DNA of 45,123 nucleotides, taken from positions 1-45,123 of the forward strand of contig JAFUMG010000008.1 in assembly GCA_017473225.1 (NCBI GenBank), in the 5' to 3' direction. A program made the position numbers and the translations under genes. Under the pieces are notes generated by a model. That model had not been told where the DNA came from, did not search any database, and worked only from the letters and a program-made list of their open reading frames with translations. Below are positions 1-9,100 of the stretch, in pieces; position 1 is the first letter of the stretch; the number at the start of each line of letters is the position of its first letter. Source of the DNA: Oscillospiraceae bacterium (lineage in GTDB: Bacteria > Bacillota > Clostridia > Oscillospirales > Oscillospiraceae).

Positions 1-141
1 ACAATTGTCACAATCACGGTGTCATCCTGAGCGAGCGAAGCGAGTCGAAGGATCTTGGCACTGTCGTGACCGCAAATGTGGCTGTAAATGCGTGGATTCT
101 TCGACTCCGCTACGCTCCGCTCAGAATGACATTTCTGTTAC
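1..141 (+). repeat. Palindromic MITE-like element, copy 1 (may continue left of the window)
   Basis: An imperfect palindrome with arms at about 20-54 and 94-131. One arm reads TGTCATCCTGAGCGAGCG and the other ends CGCTCAGAATGACA. The central loop carries TTGGCACTGTCGTGACC. The same ~140 bases occur in reverse orientation at 13091-13230 with only about three differences. Just to the right, at about 160-180, lies GTGCTTACTAAAGCCGATAAC-like sequence that also flanks the other copy and may be a terminal inverted repeat. No coding potential beyond shadow frames is evident. Such GAGCG/TCGAAGGATC palindromes are common dispersed elements in Clostridia (general knowledge). Confidence 0.85.
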
Positions 142-274
142 GTTGTACGTTTTACTGGCGTGCTTACTAAAGCCGATAACTTAATGTCTATTTTATCATA
201 TTTTGTCAAAATTTTCAACATTTGAAAGATATTGCAAAATTCTGGCGCGTCCGGGAACCCTTCCATGATCCAGA

Positions 275-312
275 CAAAAACGGACTCCACCTTTCGGTGA
301 AGTCCGTTTTTT
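275..312 (-). terminator. Intrinsic terminator of the spoVT-like gene
   Basis: The stem CGGACT-CCACC/GGTG-AGTCCG (281-306) has a TTTC loop and one internal mismatch. It is flanked by A5 on one side and T6 on the other, so it could work on both strands. It lies just past the minus-strand stop at 333. The stretch 142-274 between repeat and terminator is AT-rich and holds nothing else recognisable. Confidence 0.8.
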
Positions 313-332
313 GATATAGGACGCCGCCCGGC

Positions 333-875
333 TCAGCTTTCCATCTGCTTGCCCAAAAAGCCCGCCACGGTCTGGATCAGCTTCTGCTCCCCCTCGGACA
401 GGGCCTTGTCCTTCTCCGACAGCAGCAGCATGGCGCAGCCCATCAGGTCCCCCTGGCTGAGGATCGGCGCGGCGATGCCCAGATGATACTTGTCATTGGC
501 CTCGCTGACCTTGATAGGGGTGTCCCCCTCCTGATAGAGGTAATGCTTCCGCTGCTCCATGAGCTTCTCCAGCTCCGGGGAATTGGGCTTATCCAGCAGC
601 TCCCGCTTGGGCGCGCCGGCCAGGGCGATGATGCTGTCCCGGTCCGCCACCGCGGCGATATGGCCGGTATTGGCCCCGATGGCCTCGCACATCTGCCCCG
701 CGAACTCCTGCAGGTCCCCCATGGGGGAGTATTTCCGAAAGATCACCCCGCCGTCCTTCTCGGTATAGATCTCCAGCGGGTCCCCCTCCCGGATGCGCAG
801 GGTCCTTCTGATCTCTTTGGGAATGACGATCCGCCCGAGGTCATCCACCCGGCGGACAATGCCTGTTGCTTTCAT
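333..875 (-). CDS. spoVT: SpoVT-like AbrB/GAF transcriptional regulator
   Basis: A 180-residue protein, close to the usual SpoVT length. Residues 1-50 form an AbrB/SpoVT swapped-hairpin DNA-binding domain, with the hallmark run MKATGIVRRVDDLGRIVIPK and then EIRRTLRIREGDPLEI. Residues ~55-175 look like the GAF-type sensory domain of SpoVT. In Bacillus, SpoVT is a forespore regulator under sigma-G (family knowledge), so the organism is likely able to sporulate. A GAGGAGAG ribosome site precedes the ATG. The gene stands alone, with its own terminator at 281-306 and the terminator of the next gene upstream. A sigma-G promoter could not be assigned with confidence. Other AbrB-family roles are possible, but the GAF tail favours SpoVT. 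Confidence 0.9.
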   Translation of the reverse strand: MKATGIVRRVDDLGRIVIPKEIRRTLRIREGDPLEIYTEKDGGVIFRKYSPMGDLQEFAGQMCEAIGANTGHIAAVADRDSIIALAGAPKRELLDKPNSPELEKLMEQRKHYLYQEGDTPIKVSEANDKYHLGIAAPILSQGDLMGCAMLLLSEKDKALSEGEQKLIQTVAGFLGKQMES

Positions 876-1024
876 ATATCTTCTCTCCTCTTCACAAATT
901 TACAAATTACGGTGCTATTATCTGCAAATGGGGGAGATTTATTCTGACAGGGATATGCGAATATCAACTTCGCTATCGCGGATGAAACCTTTACAGCATT
1001 TCAAAATCAAAGCGGCGTCATAAA

Positions 1025-1053
1025 ACAAAAGCTCCGCCGAAGCGGAGCTTTCA
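1025..1053 (-). terminator. Terminator of the GH2 gene
   Basis: A perfect stem AAAGCTCCGC/GCGGAGCTTT with a CGAA tetraloop lies at 1028-1051, about 40 bases past the stop of the GH2 gene, with U-rich flanks on both strands. The same AAGCTCCGCC-type stem is reused after the next two enzyme genes (6083-6107 and 13346-13375). Confidence 0.85.
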
Positions 1054-1091
1054 TGAGGCGGGAGCTTTCGCCCCCACCTTATTTCAGGGGA

Positions 1092-4000
1092 TCAGGTAAT
1101 GGAAACGCTGGTGGAGCTGACGTACTGGACATTGGTGCCGGAGACGACCATAATGTTGGCACGCAGATTCTCAATATTCCCGAAGCCCGTGACGATCATG
1201 GAGAACATCTTTTCATACCGATTCCACGCGCCGCCGTTGGAGCTGTACACCTCTGCCACGACCGCGTCCGTGAACTTGAATTCCTGAGAGCCGGTACCCT
1301 CGTCGGTATCCCAGCTCAGGCGGATCATGATCTCAAGGCTGTTGTCCTCGCTGCCATCCTTCAGCAGCTCCACAACGTCCATCAGGACGGGATATGCCAT
1401 GGCGTTGATCTTGATGCCCTCGCCTTCATAGGCGCTGTCCTGACGGATGGCGAAGCCGGCCTTGGTGAAGACATAGCCCACCCCGTCATACACGGGGATC
1501 ATGGCGTTCTCTTCATCCAGGACCACATTCTGCGCGCCGGTGACCAGCTTGCCGCCGCCGGCGTTGTCCACGATGTGGGCGGTGTCGAAGCCCACCGCAT
1601 AGGAGGCAGTCAGCGCGTGGCCGTTCAGATCCAGGGTCACGCCGGGAGCCACCAGGACATAACCCTCGGTGACATCAGTCAGCAGCCGGACCGTGTCACC
1701 TGCCGCTGCCGCGTCCAGCGCTTCCTCCAAGGTGGTGTAATTGGTTTCGGTGGCGGTGTTCTGGGCCATATGGACCAGCACATCGCCGCAGGCGGTGCAG
1801 GTGCCGTCCACATAGCTGTGGCCCGCCGCGGGGATCACGGTGCCTTCCGTGACCAGCGTGTCACAATCGGTACACCAGATGTCGCCGGTGTAGCCGTCGG
1901 TGGTGCAGGCGGCCTCAGCGGCATCCCGGACCTCGGTGTTTTCATGGGCGCAGGGAGTGCCCACAGTGACGGCGTAGGTCTTGGTTTCACTGCCGTCCTC
2001 GGCGATGGTCAGGATGCGGACCATGCCATCGTATGCGGGCAGGATGGTGATGCCGGCATTGGCGTCGGTGGTGGCTGCCACGGCGGTGCCGTCGGCTTCG
2101 TAGGCCAGGGTGTCGGCGGCGAAGCCTTCGATAGCCGTGCCATCCACGGTGATGCCGGACAGGTCGGCGGAGGAATTGTACTCCAGGCTTGCGGCGTAGG
2201 TGTAGACTTCGATCTCCATCAGGCCCACGCAATGATCACCGGAGGTGCCGCTCTGCTGGGTCAGCACGATCTGGATGGCAACGGGGTCCACCACCTCATC
2301 CAGCGTATAGGCATAGTGGGCACCCAGGGAATAGTTCTCCACCAGTTCGGCGGTGTAACCGATCTCGGTGTAGTCCTCGCCGTTCAGGGAGTACTTGAAC
2401 ACGATCTCCTCGGGGTACGCGCAGCAGAAGTCATAGTAGTAATGCAGGTCGATGCTGCTGAGCTTATGGGCAGTGGCCCAGGTCAGGGTCAGGGTGGCAG
2501 TGGCGCTGGTGGTACGGTATCTCCAGTTGGACCAGCGCTCGGAGGTGTTGTCACCGGCGTTGGTGGTGCCGTTGATGACGGAGGACAAGCTGTCGGACCA
2601 GTAAGCCTCGGGGACATCCTGATACAGGCCGTCGGCCTGGGGCGCGATATTGGTGCTCTCAGTCTGGACCTCCTGGGCTACCCGGATGGTGCAGGTGACG
2701 CTCAGGGTCTCGTCGCCCATGACGGTGGCGGTGCCATTCACAGTGACAATATCGCCCACGTTAGCCAATGCGGAAGCGTCGACAGTCTCCCAGGTCACGG
2801 TGAATTCGCCGGTGACGGTGCCGTCAGCCAGGACGCCGTTGACCACATTGGGCAGGCTGGGAACCACACCCGCGGTGGTGGCGGTGGCGATATTGCGCAT
2901 GGCGATAACATTGGGGATCACATGGAGCTTGGCGTTGACATTGATGGGATCGTAGCCCTCGAAGGTCAGCACGCCGGTGATGGTGTAGTCGCCTGCGGTG
3001 CCGTAAACATCGGCGGTAACTTCATTCCACACGATGGTGCCGGTGAGGGTGGAGCCGTCGGCCTGGGTGCCTGTGGCGGTGGTGTCCAGCTCAGGGGCGG
3101 TGCCCGCCTTGACGGAGTAGTCACGGACCATGGTGTAGCTGACGAGGCCGGTGGCCGCTTCCTCCTCGCCGGTGGTGACCGCGTTGATGGTGACGGTCTC
3201 GCCGGTCAGGCCATCGGACGCCACGCTGACGCGGATCTCGCCTGCTTCCTCGGTGGAAGTGACGATGACCAGGGCCTTACCGGCGTAGGCATCGATGTTG
3301 GCGGACTTGGAGGAAGTCAGGACGGAGGCCTGCTGGAACTTGTCCACGGTGGCCTGATCGCCGTTGTCAACGCCCAGGATCTCGCCGGGGCCTTCCAGGG
3401 TGAAGGTGATGTTGTTGGCGGCGGTGGTGTCCAGATTGCCGTCGGCATCCAGAACGTCCACCTCGATGTAGACCAGGCTGGAGCCGTCGGCGGCGATCCG
3501 GGTCTTATTGGCAGTGGCGTTCAGCTGGGTGACGGTGCCGGGAGTGGTGACGGTGTACTGGCCGCAGGAATCGTCCAGGGCGATCTCATTGCCGCTCTCG
3601 TCGTAAGCCTTGGCGGTCAGGGTACCGGCGGTGTAGGTCACGTTGAACACGGCGTACAGGGCGTCAGCGCCGGAGCCGTTGGTAACGGAGCAGACATCAC
3701 TGTTGGAGGTGGAGCTGTAAGTATAGTAGGTGTGGCCCGCGTCGGAGGTCACAGCCGTGCGGGTGGTAGTGCCGATCAGGGTGTCGTTCAGGTACAGCTC
3801 CACCTTGGGGGCGTTGGAATAGACCCAGACGGGTACCTGGTTATTGGACAGCATATAGTTGTCGGAATCCCAGGCGGTGACCAGATGGACGGTGGTAGCG
3901 TCCTTGTTCCACTGGGCCCGGTACAGCCAGTAGCTGTCCTTGGCAAAGCCGGTGGTCTCCACGATGCCGAAGTAGGAGCTGTTGGGGACCGCGCCGGAGC

Positions 4001-5900
4001 CGGAAGCGGAGCCGCTGCCGGTACCGTTCCAGGGAGTAGGCTCGCCGATGTAGTCAAAGCCGGTCCAGACAAATTCGCCCGCCACATTGTCCAGGCTGTA
4101 GGTATTGTAGATGGAATCGTGAGCGGTGATGCCCCAGCCGACGGAGGAGGTATCGTAGGAGGTCAGATGCATCTTGCCGTCCACGCTGGAGTTACTGGCC
4201 TGGGAGACATAGATGCCGCGGCTGTTGGTGTGGGAGGCAGTCTCAGAGGCGATGATGCAGCCGTAGCTTCCGCCATAGGAGGAAGCCAGGCTGGAAAGGG
4301 TGGAGATATCGTTGGCGTAGTTGAAGCCAGCCACGCCGCCGGCACCCGTGATGGTGTTGATGACGTTCACCAAATCAGCGCTGCCGCCCCGGTTGTTATC
4401 GCCGCTGGTGACGATGCGGGTGCCGTCCTCGGCGTTGACCCAGGTGATGTAATCGGCGCAGATCTCGTCATAGCGGCTCACATTCTGCCAGTAAGTACCC
4501 TCCTGGATCTCGTTGCCGAAGGACCAGGCGAAAACGCAGGGCGCGTTGCGGTCCCGGCGGACATTGGAGCGGGCCGCGTACTCGGCGCAGGTCATGCCGG
4601 ATTCGTAGCCGTACAGGCCATCGTCCGCTTCGCTTTCAAAGTAGACGGAGAAGTCGTTGGAGTTGCCGTTCTTGGCGTCCACCAGGCCGTCGAAGGTCTC
4701 CTCGATGACCAGCAGGCCCAGCTCGCTGCAGATGGCGATGAACTCCTCGTCAGCAGGGTTGTGGGAGGTACGGATGGCGTTGGCGCCCATGTCCTTCATG
4801 ATGGACAGCTGCCGGTACATGGCGTCATAGTAGGCGGCGGAGCCCAGCGCGCCCTGGTCATGGTGCAGGCAGACGCCGTTGAGCTTCACGTTCTCGCCGT
4901 TCAGGGCGAAGCCGGTGGAGGAGAAGGTGAACCAGCGGAAGCCGAATTCGGTCTCGCAGGTATCGACGACTTCGCCGTCCACGGAAATCTCGGTGACCAG
5001 GGTGTACAGGTTGGGGCTCTCGATGGACCACAGGGCGGGATTCTCCACCACGGCGGTGGTGATGATCTCAGAGGACATACCCGCGTCCACCCCCAGCATG
5101 TTGCTGGCGGAGGCAACAGCCGTGGTGCTGCCCTTGGGGTACACGGTGCTGGTAATCTCAACCGTAACGTCGGTGGTGTTGTCGTTGATGATCTTGGTGG
5201 TCACGTTCACATTGCCGGAGCCAGAGGAGATATTGGGGGTCGTAACGGCGACGCCGTTCAGATCCACATGGACGGGGTCCAGCACCAGCAGCTCCACGTC
5301 CCGGTAGATGCCGGAGCCGGAATACCAGCGGGAGGTGGGGACATTGTTGACGGCCTTGACGGCGATCAGATTCTCCGTGGCGCCGTCGCAGACCAGATAG
5401 TCGGTGATGTCGAAGGCAAAGGAGGTATAGCCATAGTTGTGGGTGCCCAGCTCGGTGCCGTTGACATAGACGGTGGCGTTCATGTAGACGCCGTCGAAGT
5501 TCAGCAGGACCGTCTTGCCCGCGGCGTCCTCGGGCATGGTAAAGCTCTTGCGGTACCAGCCGGTACCGCCGGGCAGGAAACCGGACTCGGCCTCGCCGGA
5601 GGTGGTGAAGGACTGGGTGATGCTGAAGTCATGGGGCAGGTCCACATCCGTCCAGCCGGAATCGTCAAAATTCTGATTCTGGGCGGTGGAGCTGGTGCCC
5701 AGATAGAATTTCCAGCCCTTGTTGATATTGTTTTCCCGGGCATTGAAGGCATCGGCGGTCAGATCCACGGTCTGCTCCGCGCCCTTGACAGTTTCCGCCC
5801 GGACGGAGATCGCGCCAACCGGGAGCAGCGTAATGACCAGCGCCACAGCCAGCAGCGCCGCGAGCCATCGGTGTTTCAAGTTGCCAAACTTCATAAGCAT
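1092..5900 (-). CDS. Secreted multidomain GH2 beta-galactosidase-like enzyme
   Basis: 1602 residues, exported by a signal peptide (~1-35, ending ISVRA). GH2 sugar-binding domain ~55-205, GH2 Ig-like domain ~210-320, TIM barrel ~325-620. Expected catalytic residues are present: acid/base E464 in FGNEIQ and nucleophile E553 in IIASETAS, plus HHDQG (346-350) and RTSHNP (377-382). DUF4982-like and invasin-like beta domains follow (~665-960), then two Big_4-type Ig domains, an F5/8-type (CBM32-like) discoidin domain, a Cys-rich spacer with CTDC and CTACG, and a C-terminal 216-residue module (1092-1742) shared with the two neighbouring enzymes. It probably removes beta-galactosyl or related residues from host or plant glycans outside the cell; exact substrate unknown. 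No LPXTG motif. The start is ambiguous by two codons (5900 or 5894), with only a weak GTGGG ribosome site. Confidence 0.88.
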   Translation of the reverse strand: MLMKFGNLKHRWLAALLAVALVITLLPVGAISVRAETVKGAEQTVDLTADAFNARENNINKGWKFYLGTSSTAQNQNFDDSGWTDVDLPHDFSITQSFTTSGEAESGFLPGGTGWYRKSFTMPEDAAGKTVLLNFDGVYMNATVYVNGTELGTHNYGYTSFAFDITDYLVCDGATENLIAVKAVNNVPTSRWYSGSGIYRDVELLVLDPVHVDLNGVAVTTPNISSGSGNVNVTTKIINDNTTDVTVEITSTVYPKGSTTAVASASNMLGVDAGMSSEIITTAVVENPALWSIESPNLYTLVTEISVDGEVVDTCETEFGFRWFTFSSTGFALNGENVKLNGVCLHHDQGALGSAAYYDAMYRQLSIMKDMGANAIRTSHNPADEEFIAICSELGLLVIEETFDGLVDAKNGNSNDFSVYFESEADDGLYGYESGMTCAEYAARSNVRRDRNAPCVFAWSFGNEIQEGTYWQNVSRYDEICADYITWVNAEDGTRIVTSGDNNRGGSADLVNVINTITGAGGVAGFNYANDISTLSSLASSYGGSYGCIIASETASHTNSRGIYVSQASNSSVDGKMHLTSYDTSSVGWGITAHDSIYNTYSLDNVAGEFVWTGFDYIGEPTPWNGTGSGSASGSGAVPNSSYFGIVETTGFAKDSYWLYRAQWNKDATTVHLVTAWDSDNYMLSNNQVPVWVYSNAPKVELYLNDTLIGTTTRTAVTSDAGHTYYTYSSTSNSDVCSVTNGSGADALYAVFNVTYTAGTLTAKAYDESGNEIALDDSCGQYTVTTPGTVTQLNATANKTRIAADGSSLVYIEVDVLDADGNLDTTAANNITFTLEGPGEILGVDNGDQATVDKFQQASVLTSSKSANIDAYAGKALVIVTSTEEAGEIRVSVASDGLTGETVTINAVTTGEEEAATGLVSYTMVRDYSVKAGTAPELDTTATGTQADGSTLTGTIVWNEVTADVYGTAGDYTITGVLTFEGYDPINVNAKLHVIPNVIAMRNIATATTAGVVPSLPNVVNGVLADGTVTGEFTVTWETVDASALANVGDIVTVNGTATVMGDETLSVTCTIRVAQEVQTESTNIAPQADGLYQDVPEAYWSDSLSSVINGTTNAGDNTSERWSNWRYRTTSATATLTLTWATAHKLSSIDLHYYYDFCCAYPEEIVFKYSLNGEDYTEIGYTAELVENYSLGAHYAYTLDEVVDPVAIQIVLTQQSGTSGDHCVGLMEIEVYTYAASLEYNSSADLSGITVDGTAIEGFAADTLAYEADGTAVAATTDANAGITILPAYDGMVRILTIAEDGSETKTYAVTVGTPCAHENTEVRDAAEAACTTDGYTGDIWCTDCDTLVTEGTVIPAAGHSYVDGTCTACGDVLVHMAQNTATETNYTTLEEALDAAAAGDTVRLLTDVTEGYVLVAPGVTLDLNGHALTASYAVGFDTAHIVDNAGGGKLVTGAQNVVLDEENAMIPVYDGVGYVFTKAGFAIRQDSAYEGEGIKINAMAYPVLMDVVELLKDGSEDNSLEIMIRLSWDTDEGTGSQEFKFTDAVVAEVYSSNGGAWNRYEKMFSMIVTGFGNIENLRANIMVVSGTNVQYVSSTSVSIT

Positions 5901-5976
5901 CCCACTTTTTCGTTTTTCAGCGGCGGTCCGCGGATCGCCGCTGTTGATTCTGCCTGACGCAGGTATTTCTTCTATC

Positions 5977-6005
5977 AGTATAATTTATAGGGCAACAAAA
6001 AGCAA
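5977..6005 (-). promoter_or_regulatory. Putative sigma-A promoter of the GH2 gene
   Basis: On the minus strand, TTGCTT (6000-6005) and TATACT (5977-5982) are separated by exactly 17 bases, about 75 bases before the start codon. No operator-like repeat was recognised. Confidence 0.55.
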
Positions 6006-6079
6006 CATACCTGTCAAATTCTACAAAAAATAATTATTTTTTCATCCCGGATGAAACCATTCCCACAAAACCGCCGGGC

Positions 6080-6110
6080 AAAAAAGCCCCGCCTTGCGGC
6101 GGAGCTTTCG
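6080..6110 (-). terminator. Terminator of the sialidase gene
   Basis: Stem AAAGC-CCGCC/GGCGG-GCTTT with a TTGC loop (6083-6107), followed on the minus strand by GCTTTTTTGC. It lies 50 bases past the stop at 6157. Confidence 0.85.
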
Positions 6111-6156
6111 TGCTTTTCACACCGGGGGACTTTCGTCCCCCGGCTTATTCATGGGA

Positions 6157-9100
6157 TCAACTGATTGCAATCGTCTGGGAGCTGCCGTACTCCACATTGG
6201 TGCCGGACACCAGGAGGATCTTGGCGGTCAGATTCGTGACACTCTCGAAGCCGGTGATGATCATGGAGAACCTCTTCTCGTAGCCGGAGAAGGTACCGTT
6301 GTTGGAGCTGTAGACAGCTTCCACGACCTCGTCGGTAAAGACGAACTTCTGGCTGCCGGTGCCGGTCACGGTGCCGTCCTCCTCGACGACATCCCAGCTC
6401 AGGACGATCATGACCTGAAGGTTATTGTCGGCGCTGCCGTCCTTCAGCAGGCCCACAACATCCATATTGACCGGATATACCAAGGTGTCGATCTTGATAC
6501 CTTCGTCAGTGTAGCTTTCATCTTCCTTGATAGCGAAGCCGGCCTTGGTGAAGATGTAGCCAGTGCCGTCATAGACGGGAACCATGGCGTTGTCCTCATC
6601 CAGGACCACGTTCTTCTCGGCGATGATCAGCTTGCCGCCGCCTGCGTTGTCGACGATCTCAGCGGTATCGAAGCCGACCACATAATCGGCAGTCAGCACA
6701 TGGCCGTTCAGATCCAGGGTGACGCTGGGGGTGACCAGGACCTTATCTTCGGTGCTGTCGCCCTTCAGCTGGACAGTCTCGTCCGCCTCAGCCGCTGCCA
6801 GAGCCTCGGCCAGGGTGGTGTAATTGGTCTCGGTGTCTTCATTGTAGGCGATGCCCGCGCCGCAGACGGTGCAGGTGCCATCGACGAAGGTGTGGCCCAG
6901 AGCCTCGGTCTCGTCGCCCGTGTAGCTGTCGCCGCAGGCGCAGGTGTAGGTGGTGTAGCCGCCCTCGGTGCAGGTGGGCGCGGTGACCACGGACTCATAG
7001 ACGTGCTCGTGGGTGTCGGTGACGGTGATGTTGTAGATGAAGCGGTCGATGGTCACGGAGGTGGTGCCGGCGGAGACGCCGGTGAAGGTGACAGTGGTGG
7101 AAGCCTTGGAAGCGCTGTCGCCGTAGGCGTAGAGCTCAAACTGGCTGCCTGCGTCGGTGGCGGCGGAGGAATTCTGCCAGCCGGAAGCGGTGGTGCCCGC
7201 GCCGCCGGCGTCATTCAGGTAGGCGTCGCTCTGCATCAGGGTCCAGGTGCCGTCGGCGTATGCGATGGTCAGGACCTGCGCCTCGTCGGACAGGCCGCCC
7301 GCGTTGGCGCCGATGGTCATGTACTTACCATTGGCATCCTGGACGGTATAGCCGCCGTCCACAGCGGTAATGGTCCACACGGCGGTGGAGGCCTCGAAGG
7401 AGGTGGTGTTGCCGCTGAGGGAAAGACCTGCCATGGTACCGGCAGCAGCGCCTGCGGAAGCGGAGGTGTTGTTGACCAGCTTGCCGGAGCGGGTGTTCAG
7501 GATCACATAGGTGCCGTCAGTCAGGGTAGTGGAAGGAGTCACATTGACGCCGCTGGCGTTGGCGCCGTCGACGCCTTCCATGGTAACGGTGGCAACGGAG
7601 GTATTCAGGGCGCTGGTGTCAGCGTCGGCGTAGTTGCCTTCGTCAATGGTGTAGGTGGCGGTTCCACCCTCGGAGAGGGAAACCTCTACAGTCTCCGCCT
7701 GCTTGACGGTGACATGGTAGACGGTGGTGCCGATCAGGACCTCGGTGTAGCCCGCGCCCACGCCGGTGAAGGTCACCTCGGTGGTGCCCACGGTGGTGGT
7801 GCCCACATACTGGGCAATATGATCCAGAGAGGTGGTGGAGATGGCGGGATTCAGGACATACCAGTTGCCAGCGTCGTTCTTGGCGGCGATCAGGTACTGG
7901 CCGCCGTCCTCGACCTCGGAAACGTCAGTCAGCTGGACATAGCCGGGAATATCGGTGCTTGCGGTTTCGCCCTCGGCAGCCTTGCGGAACAGGTACTCAT
8001 GGCACTTGTAGGAGGTGTCGGAGCCGCAGCGGTTCCAGTAAGGCGTAGTTGCCTCAGCGTGGAAGTGCAGGGTTCTGGCGTTGGTGCCGGAAGTGCTGGA
8101 CTCGTCGACCTGGGCCTGCAGGCGGAACATACCTGCCAGATCATCGGAAGCGGGCTCCAGGACAGCGATCTTGCCGGCGGTGGTGATGTTGGGGATGTTG
8201 TTGCTGGTGGAAGAGTAGTGGTTCAGATAGACGGCGGTGCCGTCGGCAGCGGTGGCGGAGACCACATAGTAGGCGCCGTCAGCGGTGAAGGTGTACAGAC
8301 AGGTGTCCAGATCCACATTCGCGCCGGTGCTCAGCACCTGGGCGGCATTGGCAGTGGTCTGGGTGCCGGTGATCTCCACGGTGGCAACATCGGTATCCAG
8401 CTCGCTGGTGTCAGCGCCCACATAGTAGCCGGTGGAATCGGAGACGGCGACGGACTTACCGGTGAGGACAGTGACATCCGCAAAGTTCAGGCGGGCGTCG
8501 TTCTCACGGTCGGCGGCCTCGGCCATGTCGATCTCGGTGTAGGTCAGAGCCGCGCTGTTGGACTCCCACAGCAGACCAAGGTTGCCAGTATCCAGCTCGG
8601 TGATGCAGGAATAGGCGTAGTACTCGGTGGAATTGGGGGTGACGTCATAGTCGTAGGCCAGGGTCATGGTGTTGTCCTCTTCCACCAGGAAGATGTAGAC
8701 ATGGCCGTCGGCACGGGAGCCGGAGTTGGCGGGGGTGGCCACGATGACGGCTTCCTTGCCATCGATAGTCTCGGAGTACTTGATGGAGGTCAGCTGGCAG
8801 CCGGACTTCTTGGCGGCGATGGTGGAGACCTCGGTGGCATCCTCGTCACGGACGTAGTTGTTCTCGGTCTCGGACCACTGGTAGTCGGTGTAGCGCAGGA
8901 CGGAGTAGCCGTCACGGTAGAACACACGAACAGTGCCGTCATCCAGCACCACAGCGGAAGCTTCGGAGCTCCAGCCGGAGGTGGTGGCGTCCTCGGAGCG
9001 GTACCAGTTGCCGCTTGCATCCATCCAGATCAGGCTGGTGCACTCGTAACCGGTGCCGGAGCCGCCGCCGGTGTGGCGGTAGGCGGTGAAGACCATGTTG

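Noticed and set aside
876..1024. Sigma-G type promoter for spoVT
   Set aside because: TTGATATT and CAGAATA-like elements are present, but spacing and match are too weak to assign by eye.
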